Shown here: positions 27,364 through 35,765 of the stretch, piece by piece | How the letters are laid out: each line of letters begins with the position of its first letter | Position numbering within the stretch: position 1 is the first letter of the stretch | NCBI RefSeq assembly: GCF_008330225.1 | Contig: NZ_CP042466.1 | Location: forward strand, 1,870,501-1,934,500 | Length of the DNA stretch: 64,000 nucleotides | DNA from: Geobacter sp. FeAm09 | GTDB lineage: Bacteria; Desulfobacterota; Desulfuromonadia; Geobacterales; Pseudopelobacteraceae | Direction of reading: 5' to 3' | Position numbers and translations under genes: made by a program | Notes under the pieces: generated by a model | The model's database searches: none | What the model saw: only the letters and a program-made list of their open reading frames with translations | What the model was told of the DNA's origin: nothing

Positions 27364-28118
27364 AGCTCGAACACGGCGCCATCGTGGAGGAGTTCGATCT
27401 CCTTCATGGCAAGGCTGTCGATCTCCCTGCTGATGGTATCGTAGTAGTGGGGTTTGGGATGGGTGATCAGGATGCGGCGGGGCAGTTTCCCGATCTTTCC
27501 GAGTTCGGTCTGCAGCAGGGATGTGGTCAGGTGCTTGGTCGTCAACGCCAAAGCCTCCATGCTGTTGGGGAAGGATACCTCGACGATCAGGGCATCGATG
27601 CCGTCCACATGCCGCCAGAATTCGTCGGTCGGCCCGGTGTCGCCGGTATAGGCCAGCGTTTTTCCCCCGTGGCTGACGATGTAGCCGACCGCCGGGACCG
27701 TGTGATCGACGGCAACGGCGCGTATGTCGTAGCCCGGGAGAGCGGAAACCGCTCCTGTCTCAAGGGGGTGGAACGAGATGACCGGGGCGTCCCGGTCCGG
27801 CAGGGTGGTGAAGTCCGGCCAGATCACGCCGTTGAAAAGATGCTCCCCCATGGCGGCGATGACCTCGGGGATGGCGTGGACGACGACGGTCTGGCGCAGG
27901 TTCCGCACGATGATATTGTCGGCCAGGGCGGGAATGGCGCGGATATGGTCGAGGTGGGCATGGGTGACGAAGATGTGCCGGATCTTCCACTGTTCCTCGG
28001 CGGTCAGCACCGACCCGATGGTGCCGGCATCCAGCAGCAGATGGTCATCCACCAGAAAGGCCGGCGGCCTGAAACCGGGAAATTCCGCCCCCGCACTCCC
28101 CAATACCCGTAGCTTCAT
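27360..28118 (-). CDS. MBL-fold metallo-hydrolase
   Basis: A 252-residue metallo-beta-lactamase-fold enzyme. It begins MKLRVLGSAGAEFPG and has the metal-binding motif FVTHAHLDHIRAIP, a later Asp in YTGDTGPTDEFW and a final His in ILITHPKPHYYD. The layout matches the 3',5'-cyclic-nucleotide phosphodiesterase class II/RNase Z-like branch, but the substrate is not certain. GAGAGGGGAG precedes the start at 28118; an in-frame ATG 18 codons upstream is less likely. It is translationally coupled to the MlaE-type permease. Confidence 0.85.
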   Translation of the reverse strand: MKLRVLGSAGAEFPGFRPPAFLVDDHLLLDAGTIGSVLTAEEQWKIRHIFVTHAHLDHIRAIPALADNIIVRNLRQTVVVHAIPEVIAAMGEHLFNGVIWPDFTTLPDRDAPVISFHPLETGAVSALPGYDIRAVAVDHTVPAVGYIVSHGGKTLAYTGDTGPTDEFWRHVDGIDALIVEVSFPNSMEALALTTKHLTTSLLQTELGKIGKLPRRILITHPKPHYYDTISREIDSLAMKEIELLHDGAVFEL

Positions 28119-28312
28119 GTCTCCCCTCTCCGCGCGGTCCAGTGTCTGCGTCCGAAAAGCGCTGGGCCGCATTCTGTATCATTGCCTCCCGCCGCGTCAA
28201 GTCCGGGCGACGGTTTCTTTTCGTACCCGGCATATTGTAGCAGCAAATCGGCGGGAGTAAATCGGGGAGGGCAATTAATTCGTCGGGCAAAAAGAAGGGG
28301 GCGGGTGGCGGC

Positions 28313-28690
28313 CTAATCGTCGCTCCGCTGCTTGACCGGTTCCATGCGGCTCACGATCAGTTGATAGATCCTCTGGGACAGGATCGATTCCACCAGCGCA
28401 AAGCAGAAGGAAATCACGGCATAGACCGCCGTGACGGCGGCAAGGCGGTCGGGCTGCCCAAGGTTTGGGCAGGTTTTCATGACGGCGACCAGCGCGACGG
28501 CACACAGCGCGCAGACCAGGTGGCGGAGAGCCCAGCCGTTCTCCTGCCTCTGAAGCATGATGAGTTTTTCCCGATCCCCCTCGTGCGCGTACTCCCTGAA
28601 CCGCAGCCAGTCGAAGCCGATGCGGGGGATCATACAGAACGTGACCATGGTAAGCAATGTCATCATAAGGGCTGTTAACGGCGACATCAT
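28313..28690 (-). CDS. Small membrane protein of unknown function
   Basis: A 125-residue protein with about three membrane helices (LTALMMTLLTMVTFCMIP; HLVCALCAVALVAVM; LAAVTAVYAVISFCFAL) and a charged loop between helices 1 and 2 (RFREYAHEGDREKLI). I do not recognise the family. The ATG at 28690 is preferred, with GGAG upstream. The gene is flanked by an intergenic gap upstream and lies 195 bases from the MBL-fold gene. Confidence 0.65.
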   Translation of the reverse strand: MMSPLTALMMTLLTMVTFCMIPRIGFDWLRFREYAHEGDREKLIMLQRQENGWALRHLVCALCAVALVAVMKTCPNLGQPDRLAAVTAVYAVISFCFALVESILSQRIYQLIVSRMEPVKQRSDD

Positions 28691-29105
28691 GGGTACATCT
28701 CCATCCGTGGGGTGGTGCTGCCTGAATCTATGTTTTTGGGTCTTGCAAAATTCCGCCCCAAATCGCTGCGGGTGCTCATTTTTTTCAACCCTTCCCATAA
28801 GCAGTGCGATTTCAGCCTGTTACAAATGTTTTGTCCTATTGCCGAATCGATCCGCCGAAACCAGTTGCGTGAAATGGACGACACATGGGAGCAGGCATGG
28901 TCATATAGCGCATATTATGGAAGGCAATTCTTGGATTACATTTATAACCATTGTACAAAACAAGATTATTTTTGTTGGTGGGCAAATGTGATGACGTTAT
29001 TTGACGGAATGGTGCGCCGCAATGGCGGGGTCGTCCGGCAGGCATGCGGGCAGGGAACGTGGTGGCGGGATGCACGGACAGAAAGGAGCGGCATGAAAGC
29101 GCGGG
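28691..29105. other. Intergenic region of lower G+C
   Basis: A 415-base gap whose composition (28790-29000 especially) is more A+T-rich than the flanking genes. Open frames exist on both strands but none has a ribosome-binding site plus a recognisable protein, so no gene is called. It may hold a degraded gene or regulatory sequence for the small membrane protein. Confidence 0.4.
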
Positions 29106-29285
29106 TCAGGGGGCGGCCTTTTTGTCCAGCGGCTTGTGCTGCAGTTTGAGCACCACCAGGAAAAAAGGGAATATCCCCGAGAGCAGCCCCCAGAAGAAGG
29201 GGTTCTTGCCGCGCCTCCGGGCCATCTGGAAACCGATGGCGGCCGGCAGGCCGAACAACAATAGCAGAAAAGCCAATTCGCTCAT
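29106..29285 (-). CDS. 59-residue membrane protein
   Basis: A small protein with two hydrophobic segments (ELAFLLLLFGLPAAIGF and FFWGLLSGIFPFFLVVL) joined by a basic loop (QMARRRGKNPF) and a Lys-rich tail. The layout suggests a hairpin membrane protein with both ends in the same compartment. Function unknown; it resembles small hydrophobic proteins often annotated near cell-envelope genes. The ATG at 29285 is preceded by GCGAGGAAAAA, a plausible ribosome-binding site. The frame is open further upstream, but that extension lacks features of a real N-terminus. Confidence 0.6.
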   Translation of the reverse strand: MSELAFLLLLFGLPAAIGFQMARRRGKNPFFWGLLSGIFPFFLVVLKLQHKPLDKKAAP

Positions 29286-29418
29286 TTTTTCCTCGCAAAT
29301 GACGGTCTGATATTCTACAACTATACCATTCGGCCGCCGCTTTTCAACCCGGGTCCGCCAGGTCGTTTCCGGACGGCAGGCGGACGGCGGGACCTCAACA
29401 AACGGGAGGTGATACACG

Positions 29419-29523
29419 ATGGCAACCTGGAAATGTGCCTGCGGGTTTACCAAGGAAGGGCGCTGCAAGCCGCAAAAATGCGAAAAATGCGGAGAAAAAG
29501 GGCAGTTCGTCAAGGCTGAGTAG
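29419..29523 (+). CDS. RCKP-type rubredoxin-like mini-protein
   Basis: A 34-residue protein with four cysteines in two CxC/CxxC-type pairs: WKCACGFTKEGRCKPQKCEKCGEK (split as WKCACGF and RCKPQKCEKCG). The RCKP sequence and overall length match the small RCKP-type rubredoxin-like family, expected to bind one Fe or Zn. GGGAGGTG lies at the right distance before the ATG. It is transcribed divergently from the 59-residue membrane protein and stands alone. Role unknown; electron transfer or metal sensing is possible. Confidence 0.75.
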   Translation: MATWKCACGFTKEGRCKPQKCEKCGEKGQFVKAE

Positions 29524-29684
29524 CCGGTGTACCCCCGGGGGGCTCCGAACGAGCGGGCCGCCCCGGGGTTCCGGTTTGCCCTTTCACCACCTCCCGGCAC
29601 CGCCGCGTCGGGGATATTCCCCGTCAGCCGGTCGCCCCCCTGTCTTTCGCTAAACCCCCCGCCTTGCCGTCGATTGCGGTACCA

Positions 29685-30579
29685 TCACCCTTTCCCGCGG
29701 GAGAGCATCAGCTCCCAGAAGGCCGCGGCGGCCGGGGAGAGTTCCCTGCCCTCCCGCCGGGCGGCATAGAATGTCCGGGAAATATTCAAGCCGGGGATTC
29801 TGACCGTCGTCAGTTCTCCGTGGTTCAACTCATCCGCTATGACCATGCTGGAAATGAAGGCATACCCGGTGCCGTTCAGGATGGCGCGCTTGATCGCCTC
29901 GCTGCTGCCGAGCACCGCGACGATGCGGAGCGAATCCTTGTTGATCCAGGTTCCGGCAAAGGCCTCGTAGACCGCCTTTTGCGTTCCCGAGCCCTGTTCG
30001 CGGACAATCAGCGGCACCTTGCACAGCTCGGCCTGGCTGAGGCTTTGTTTGCCCTTTGCGGCGATATCGGAAGAAACGGCGCACACAATGGTATCCTCGC
30101 CCAGGGCTTCGAAATGAATCCGCTCGTCATTGAAGCGCCCGCCGATGAATCCCAGTTCGACCTCCTCGTTCACCAGTTGCCCAATGACCGACGTGCTGTC
30201 CCCCTGGAGCACCTCCAGGCGCACGCTGGGGTATTGCCGATGGAACTGGTCGAGGAGTGCCGGGATCAGGCAGGTTCCGGGGGTATTGCTCGCGCCGACG
30301 CGCAGCACCACGTCCTCCATGCCGACGAAGCGGCGCACCGCCGAGCGGGACTCGTCGCATTCCACCAGGATCTTCTGCGCCCGTCCCAGGAGCAGCTTGC
30401 CCGCTTCGGTCAGAAGGGCGCCCCCCTGCCCCGGTCGAAGAGCTTGATGCCCAACTCCTCCTCCAGCCCCTGAATATGCTGGCTGGCGGTGGACTGGGTG
30501 ATGCAGGTCCTGTCTGCCCCCGGGAAAAGCTGCGGGTCAGGGCAACGGCAACGAACACCTCAAGTTGTTTCAAGGTCAT
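29685..30579 (-). pseudogene. LysR-family regulator interrupted by two frameshifts
   Basis: Read with two corrections, this is a normal ~297-residue LysR regulator. The helix-turn-helix starts MTLKQLEVFVAVA, then after the first shift continues DRTCITQSTASQHIQGLEEE, then after the second ALLTEAGKLLLGRAQKIL and a complete effector-binding domain. The shifts lie in the C5 run at 30517-30521 and the C6 run at 30421-30426; each needs one additional G on the coding strand. The sequence recalls LysR regulators associated with selenium metabolism, but this is uncertain. A perfect palindrome lies 21 bases upstream of the start. Target genes are not obvious. Confidence 0.8.
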
Positions 30580-30600
30580 GGAAAACAGCTCCTATTTGTA

Positions 30601-30623
30601 ATTGCGATTGCAACAATCGCAAT
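30601..30623. promoter_or_regulatory. Perfect 10-bp palindrome upstream of the LysR gene
   Basis: ATTGCGATTG-CAA-CAATCGCAAT, extended by nearly complementary TTTGTA and TACAAA flanks. It contains the T-N11-A pattern of LysR operators and lies directly upstream of the broken LysR gene, so autoregulation is likely. It also follows the end of the P-type ATPase gene, but its low G+C stem makes it a poor terminator. Confidence 0.6.
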
Positions 30624-30645
30624 CTACAAAATACCGCTTCCTGAT

Positions 30646-32988
30646 TCAAGATAAATCAGCGGTATCCGGCATATATCCACCGCGCGGGGCATATCCGAGC
30701 AAGCGCAATCCGTTGAATACCACCAACAGGCTTCCCCCCATGTCCGCGAATACAGCCATCCAGAGGGTTGCATGCCCCGTAAGCGCCAAAGATAAAAACA
30801 GGGCCTTGATGCCGAGCGCCAACGAGATGTTTTGTTTCAAAATCGCTGCGCAATGCCGGCTTAGCCCGATGAAATCGGCGATCTTGCGCGGGTCGTCGTC
30901 CATAATGGCCACGTCGGCCGTTTCCAGTGCCACGGCAGTGCCGGCGGCGCCCATTGCGATGCCGATATCCGCCCTTGCCAGGGCCGGGGCATCGTTTATG
31001 CCGTCACCAACCATGCCGACCGTTCCATAGCGGCCTTTTAGTTCGGCAATGGCGGCCTGTTTGCCTTCCGGCATGAGATTGCCGCGCGCATCCCTAATCC
31101 CAAGATGATCGGCTATGGCCTGGGCGGTGGCGGCGTTGTCGCCCGTCAGCATCACCGGCTCCACCTGCAGTGCCCTGAGCATTGCCACTGCCGGCAAACT
31201 CTCGGGCCGTATCGTATCGGCCACGCCGAAGATCGCTGCCGGGCCAGAGTCCGTGCAGAGGATAACGGCGGTTTTCCCCGCATTTTCCAGAACCGCGAGC
31301 CTGGCTGCCACCTCAGGAGTGTACCACCCCAACTCGTCGACAAGACGGTGATTGCCCAGGTGCCAGGATTGGCCATCGACAGTTCCTTTGACGCCGTGCC
31401 CGTTCAGTACGCCGAAATGTTCTACCGGCAACAGCCCAGCCTTGGGCTGCTGCTTCCGCCACCCGTCAACCAGGGCCCTGGCAACGGGGTGGGTGCTGTG
31501 GTCGTCAAGGCTTGCCGCGATGAGCAGGGCGCGGGCAACCGGCGTGCCGTCAAGCGTGAACGCGTCGGTCAATGCCGGTTTACCCCCGGTCAACGTACCG
31601 GTCTTATCGAGCGCCACGGCTTTCAACATCCGGCCGCCTTCCAGGTAGACGCCGCCCTTGACAAGGATGCCGTGCTTGGCGGCAACCGTGAGACCACTGA
31701 CCACCGTGACCGGAGTGGACAATACCAGGGCGCAGGGGCAGGCGATCACCAGTATGACGAGGGCCTCGTAGAGCCAATCGGCCCATGCCCCGCCGAACAG
31801 CAGCGGACCAAGGAGCGCCAGGGCACCGGCGAAGGCGACCACCGCAGGCGTATAATAATGGGCGAACCTGTCGACAAAACGCTGAGTGGGCGCACGTTGT
31901 GCTTGTGCGGTCTGAATGGCGGCGGCGATGCGGGCCACGGTGCTGTCGCCGGCAACGGCGGTTACGGTGGCCTCCACCACGCCATCGGTGACGATGCTGC
32001 CGGCAAACAGCGCATCTCCGACCTGTTTATCCACCGGCAGGCTCTCTCCGGTGATCGTCGCCTGGTCGAGGGATGCGCGGCCGGATTCCACCCGCGCATC
32101 AAGCGGCACCCGCGAGCCGGTGCGAATCCTGATGCGGCTGCCTATGCTCACTCCGGCAACCGGCTGTTCACGCCAATCACTGCCGACTTTTATTTCGGCA
32201 GTGTCGGGAACCAGCGCAGACAGCGACGCAATGGCCCTGCGCACTCGTTCCAGCGATAGCCCTTCGACGGCCTCGGCCACGGCAAACAGGAATATCACCA
32301 TGGCGGCCTCCGGCCATTTGCCGATGATGATGGCGCCGGTTGCCGCCAGGGACATGAGGAAGTAGATGTTCAGCGTCAGATTCCTGAGTGCGATCCAGCC
32401 CTTTTTCAGGGTGGGCAGTCCCGCACACAGGATCGATGAAACCGTCAACGCCAGCACCAGCCGTGATGTGTCGTCACCCGTTGCCCATGATACGGCTTCG
32501 GCCGCGAGCGCCGTGGCCCCGCCGATGGCCAACAGGCTTTTCCTGAGCGGGCTCATGCCTGAAGGAGCGGCGGATGGCGATGGCCCGGCTTCCATCAGGC
32601 GGGGCGCCATATTGATCGCGTCCAGCGCGGCGGCGATCGGCTGCGGGTCGTTCAGGCGATGGTACACCGTCAGCTCCCGATTCAGCAGGTTGAAATCGAG
32701 TTGGGCGATTCCCGCCATCGGCTCCAGCTTTTTGCGGATCAGTTGCTCCTCGACAGGGCAATCCATGTTGTCGATCCGGTACCTCACCCGGCTGGTGCCG
32801 TTGGGCGGCAGACATCTCCCACCCCCCTGGCCGGCCTCTGTGGCAGGAACAGTGCCTGGCCCATGGCCGGTTGCCGAGCCACCGCCGGGGGAAAGGGGGC
32901 GTTCATCACAACATTTTGATGCGCAGCACGTCTTCTCTGTGACATGATGATACCTGAACCCAGTTTTCGGCTTGTTGAACTCGTTCAT
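30646..32988 (-). CDS. cadA: Heavy-metal P1B-type ATPase (Cd/Zn/Pb efflux)
   Basis: A 780-residue inner-membrane pump. The N-terminus has a CCASKCC cysteine cluster followed by a linker and one HMA-like domain with NMDCPVEEQ, a form typical of Zn/Cd/Pb pumps. The membrane core has the transport motif ACPCAL, the actuator loop TGES, phosphorylation motif DKTGTLTGG, the HP locus STHPVARAL and the hinge GDGINDAPALARADIG. The start at 32988 (MNEFNK) has GGAGGG ten bases upstream; ATG at 32997 is too close to it. It is transcribed divergently from a CadR-like regulator through a MerR-type promoter, which supports Cd/Pb/Zn export as its role. Confidence 0.94.
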   Translation of the reverse strand: MNEFNKPKTGFRYHHVTEKTCCASKCCDERPLSPGGGSATGHGPGTVPATEAGQGGGRCLPPNGTSRVRYRIDNMDCPVEEQLIRKKLEPMAGIAQLDFNLLNRELTVYHRLNDPQPIAAALDAINMAPRLMEAGPSPSAAPSGMSPLRKSLLAIGGATALAAEAVSWATGDDTSRLVLALTVSSILCAGLPTLKKGWIALRNLTLNIYFLMSLAATGAIIIGKWPEAAMVIFLFAVAEAVEGLSLERVRRAIASLSALVPDTAEIKVGSDWREQPVAGVSIGSRIRIRTGSRVPLDARVESGRASLDQATITGESLPVDKQVGDALFAGSIVTDGVVEATVTAVAGDSTVARIAAAIQTAQAQRAPTQRFVDRFAHYYTPAVVAFAGALALLGPLLFGGAWADWLYEALVILVIACPCALVLSTPVTVVSGLTVAAKHGILVKGGVYLEGGRMLKAVALDKTGTLTGGKPALTDAFTLDGTPVARALLIAASLDDHSTHPVARALVDGWRKQQPKAGLLPVEHFGVLNGHGVKGTVDGQSWHLGNHRLVDELGWYTPEVAARLAVLENAGKTAVILCTDSGPAAIFGVADTIRPESLPAVAMLRALQVEPVMLTGDNAATAQAIADHLGIRDARGNLMPEGKQAAIAELKGRYGTVGMVGDGINDAPALARADIGIAMGAAGTAVALETADVAIMDDDPRKIADFIGLSRHCAAILKQNISLALGIKALFLSLALTGHATLWMAVFADMGGSLLVVFNGLRLLGYAPRGGYMPDTADLS

Positions 32989-33017
32989 GAGTGGCATCCC
33001 TCCGATAGTGTGCTATC

Positions 33018-33048
33018 ATTAGACAGCCTGTAGCTACTACAGGGTCAA
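33018..33048 (-). promoter_or_regulatory. MerR-type promoter and operator for the metal ATPase
   Basis: On the minus strand, -35 TTGACC (33048-33043) and -10 TCTAAT (33023-33018) are 19 bases apart, the overlong spacing that MerR regulators correct. The spacer holds the dyad CCTGTAG-TAG-CTACAGG (33027-33043), matching CadR/PbrR/ZntR-type operators. Confidence 0.88.
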
Positions 33049-33071
33049 GCACTTTTGTTGAAGGGATGCCC

Positions 33072-33518
33072 GTGAAAATCGGAGAACTGGCGCAACGCAG
33101 CGCCTGTAAGGTGGAAACGGTACGCTTTTACGAACGGGAAGGTTTGCTGGAACAACCAGCGCGTGAAGGCAACGGCTATCGCAACTATACCGACGCCCAT
33201 GTGACGCAGCTCAATTTCATCCGCCACTGCCGGTCGCTGGGCATGGGATTGCCGGATGTGCGCATATTGCGCAGTTTTCAAGCCCATCCGGAGCTGGCCT
33301 GTGACGAGATCAACCGTTTGATCGACAGCCAGATCGACCGCGTTCATGCGCAGATCGAGGCGCTTCGCGTACTTGAGCAGCAATTGCATTCGTTGCGCGA
33401 TACCTGCCAGGCCAATACCAATGTGGCCGATTGTGCCATTTTGCGCAACCTGGAACAGGCGGCGGCGGGGGAAAACTGCCCGTGCCACCCTCTCGGGGAA
33501 AACGTGAAAAGTTCATAG
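33072..33518 (+). CDS. cadR: MerR-family Cd(II)/Pb(II)-responsive regulator
   Basis: A 148-residue activator. The MerR helix-turn-helix KIGELAQRSACKVETVRFYE (first ~20 residues) is followed by a dimerisation helix and the metal-binding cysteines: ELACDEI, RDTCQAN and the C-terminal NCPCHP. This pattern matches CadR/PbrR regulators of Cd, Pb or Zn efflux. The GTG at 33072 is preferred because AAGGG lies six bases upstream; the ATG at 33066 directly abuts it. It is divergent from the P-type ATPase and should control it through the dyad in the shared 83-base region. Confidence 0.9.
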   Translation: MKIGELAQRSACKVETVRFYEREGLLEQPAREGNGYRNYTDAHVTQLNFIRHCRSLGMGLPDVRILRSFQAHPELACDEINRLIDSQIDRVHAQIEALRVLEQQLHSLRDTCQANTNVADCAILRNLEQAAAGENCPCHPLGENVKSS

Positions 33519-33655
33519 GGTCCCATTGACGAACGAAACGTCCCGGCAATAAGCGACCCGAGGCCACCTCGCCTTGACGCTTTCCCCCCGCTGTAGTACC
33601 CTCTCTTTAATATGTCCGGAAACAACCCCAGATACTCAATGGAGATAATCGACTC

Positions 33656-35425
33656 ATGTCCCACACCGACCCGACCTGGAACACCGCCCTGCTCTACCCC
33701 GCCCCGGATTCGCCCGAGCTGGAGAACGATCTGGCCTCCTTCAGCGGCCTGGCCGCTGCGTTCCGTGACCGCTACTTCGAGAAGATAGCCGGCCTGGACA
33801 GCGCCGCCATCCTGGCCGCCGTGCAGGAGTACGAGGCCTTGCAGGTGCGCATGGCCAAACCGTTCTGCTACGCGCACCTGCTGTTTGCCGCGGATTCGGC
33901 CGACGAGGCCAACCGCGCCCTGGCGCAGCGCTGCTCCGAACTGGGCAGCAGCCTGTCGCAGCAACTTTTGTTCTTCGACCTGGAACTGATGCACCTGGAC
34001 GATGCCCGTTTCGAAGCGCTCGGCAGCCTGCCGGAAGCGGCGCCCTACGTACACTTCCTGAACGGCATCAGGAAATTCCGCCCCTACAGTTTAAAGGAAA
34101 ACGAGGAACGGCTCCTGACCCGCAAGGATCTGACCGGCGTGAACGCGTTCACCAAGCTGTTCGACGAATTGTCGGCATCCTTCAGCTACCGGATGGAACT
34201 GGACGGCGAGGAACGGGACTTCACCGGCGAGGAGTTGCTTTCGCTGCTGCACCACCCGTCGGCCGACGTGCGCTTCCGGGCCCAGACCACCTTCCTGGAG
34301 CGCCACGGCGAGCACGGCATCGTCTTCAACGCGGTGTTCAACAACATGGCCCTGGACCACGGCCAGGAGATGGAGTTGCGCGGCTATGCCACGCCGATCC
34401 AGCCCACCAACATCGGCAACGAGATCCCGGACGAGGCGGTGGAGCACCTGATGAGCGTGACCGAGGCCAACTACGGCCTGGCCCAGGATTATTTCCGCCT
34501 CAAGGCCAAGATGCTCGGCATGGACAGGATCCGCAACTGCGATATGTACGCCCCGGTGGCCGAAGCGGAGAAACAGTACGGTTTTGACGAGGCCCGCGCC
34601 ATGGTGGTGTCGTCCTACGCCCAGTACGACCCGGATTTCGGCCGCATCGTCGGGGCCTTCTTCGACGAGCGCCGCGTCGACGTGCTGCCGCGCACCGGGA
34701 AGTCGGGCGGCGCCTTTGCCATGGGCATTTCGCCCCAAGCCCCGCCGTTTCTCCTGCTCAACTTTACCGGCACCCTGCGCGACCTGGCCACCATCGCCCA
34801 CGAAGCGGGCCACGGCCTGCACTTTGTCCTGTCCCAGAAGCAGAACATGCTCAACTACCACGCCCCGCTCCCCCTGGCCGAAACCGCGTCGGTATTCGGC
34901 GAAATGCTGCTGACCCGCATGCTGCTCGAACAGGAAACGGACCCGGCGGTACGCAAATCCCTGTTGTGCGCCAAGATCGAGGACATCATCGCCACCACCT
35001 TCCGCCAGACCGTGCTGACCCGCTTCGAACTACGCCTGCACAACGAGCGGCAGTCCGGCCTGCTTTCCAACGACCGCATCGCGGAAATCTGGCTGGAGGA
35101 GAACAACCGGCTCTTCGGCGATGCCGTGGAGTCCATCCCCGCCTACCGCTGGGGGTGGAGCTACATCAGCCATTTCATTCACAGCCGCTTTTACTGCTAT
35201 TCCTACACCTTTGCCGAACTGCTGGTGTTGGCGCTCTTCCAGAAATACCGCGAAGAGGGCGACGGCTTCAAGCCGGGCTACCGCCGCCTGCTGGAGTCGG
35301 GAGGGGCGCTGCCGCCGGCCGATACGGCCCGCCTGGCGGGGATCGACATCACGGCGGGGGATTTCTGGCAAAAGGGGTATGATTTCCTGAAAGGGCTGAT
35401 CGAGGAGTTGCGGGAGATCGCCTGA
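33656..35425 (+). CDS. pepF: Oligoendopeptidase F (M3 family)
   Basis: A 589-residue cytosolic zinc metallopeptidase that cleaves oligopeptides of roughly 7-17 residues. The active site HEAGHGLHFVL is intact, with the third ligand Glu in ETASVFGEML about 25 residues later. The remaining family features include GYATPIQPTN and YRWGWSYISHFIHSRFYCYSY (as WGWSYISHF and FYCYSYTFAE). Length is normal for PepF/M3B. GGAG lies 10 bases before the start. The gene is followed by a strong terminator hairpin and appears monocistronic. Confidence 0.95.
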   Translation: MSHTDPTWNTALLYPAPDSPELENDLASFSGLAAAFRDRYFEKIAGLDSAAILAAVQEYEALQVRMAKPFCYAHLLFAADSADEANRALAQRCSELGSSLSQQLLFFDLELMHLDDARFEALGSLPEAAPYVHFLNGIRKFRPYSLKENEERLLTRKDLTGVNAFTKLFDELSASFSYRMELDGEERDFTGEELLSLLHHPSADVRFRAQTTFLERHGEHGIVFNAVFNNMALDHGQEMELRGYATPIQPTNIGNEIPDEAVEHLMSVTEANYGLAQDYFRLKAKMLGMDRIRNCDMYAPVAEAEKQYGFDEARAMVVSSYAQYDPDFGRIVGAFFDERRVDVLPRTGKSGGAFAMGISPQAPPFLLLNFTGTLRDLATIAHEAGHGLHFVLSQKQNMLNYHAPLPLAETASVFGEMLLTRMLLEQETDPAVRKSLLCAKIEDIIATTFRQTVLTRFELRLHNERQSGLLSNDRIAEIWLEENNRLFGDAVESIPAYRWGWSYISHFIHSRFYCYSYTFAELLVLALFQKYREEGDGFKPGYRRLLESGGALPPADTARLAGIDITAGDFWQKGYDFLKGLIEELREIA

Positions 35426-35447
35426 TTCCTGGAGAACACAGCACCTG

Positions 35448-35492
35448 CATGAAAGGGGCTCGCCGAAAGAACAACGGCGGGCCCCTTTCATG
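35448..35492 (+). terminator. Terminator hairpin after pepF
   Basis: CATGAAAGGGGCTCGCCG and CGGCGGGCCCCTTTCATG form an 18-bp stem with one G-T pair around AAAGAACAA. No T run follows, but the stem is strong, and the A-rich loop is typical. Confidence 0.7.
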
Positions 35493-35543
35493 TCCGTCGG
35501 GACGGCAGGATGGATAAAACAGCGTCACCGTCCAACCGACACC

Positions 35544-35630
35544 TCAATGATGCGTCACGTAATACCGGTAAATCTGAAACCCCAATACCGCCACCATTAC
35601 CGCTACCAGATACATGACAAAACCGAACAT
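35544..35630 (-). CDS. 28-residue single-pass membrane protein
   Basis: An ATG at 35630 preceded by a strong ribosome-binding site (GAGGGAGGTG, six bases away) opens a 28-residue frame: a hydrophobic segment MFGFVMYLVAVMVAVLGF followed by QIYRYYVTHH. It looks like a single membrane helix with a short basic/aromatic C-terminal tail, similar in size and build to small subunits of membrane complexes such as KdpF, CydX or CcoQ. I do not recognise a specific family. It stands alone in the gap between pepF and the TetR gene, on the minus strand, so its partner is unknown. Confidence 0.6.
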   Translation of the reverse strand: MFGFVMYLVAVMVAVLGFQIYRYYVTHH

Positions 35631-35765
35631 GTGCGACACCTCCCTCTGGTTTTGACGCAACCATACCCGTTCCTGTCTATCAATATAACATCATTCTATT
35701 TATGTTTGCACCTAAACAGTTGATTGATAAGAATAAACACGATCATGGGGTGGCCGCCGAATCGC

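Noticed and set aside
28712-29149. A plus-strand 145-residue frame in the gap near 29 kb
   Set aside because: No ribosome-binding site, no family resemblance, and its end runs antisense into the 59-residue membrane-protein gene.
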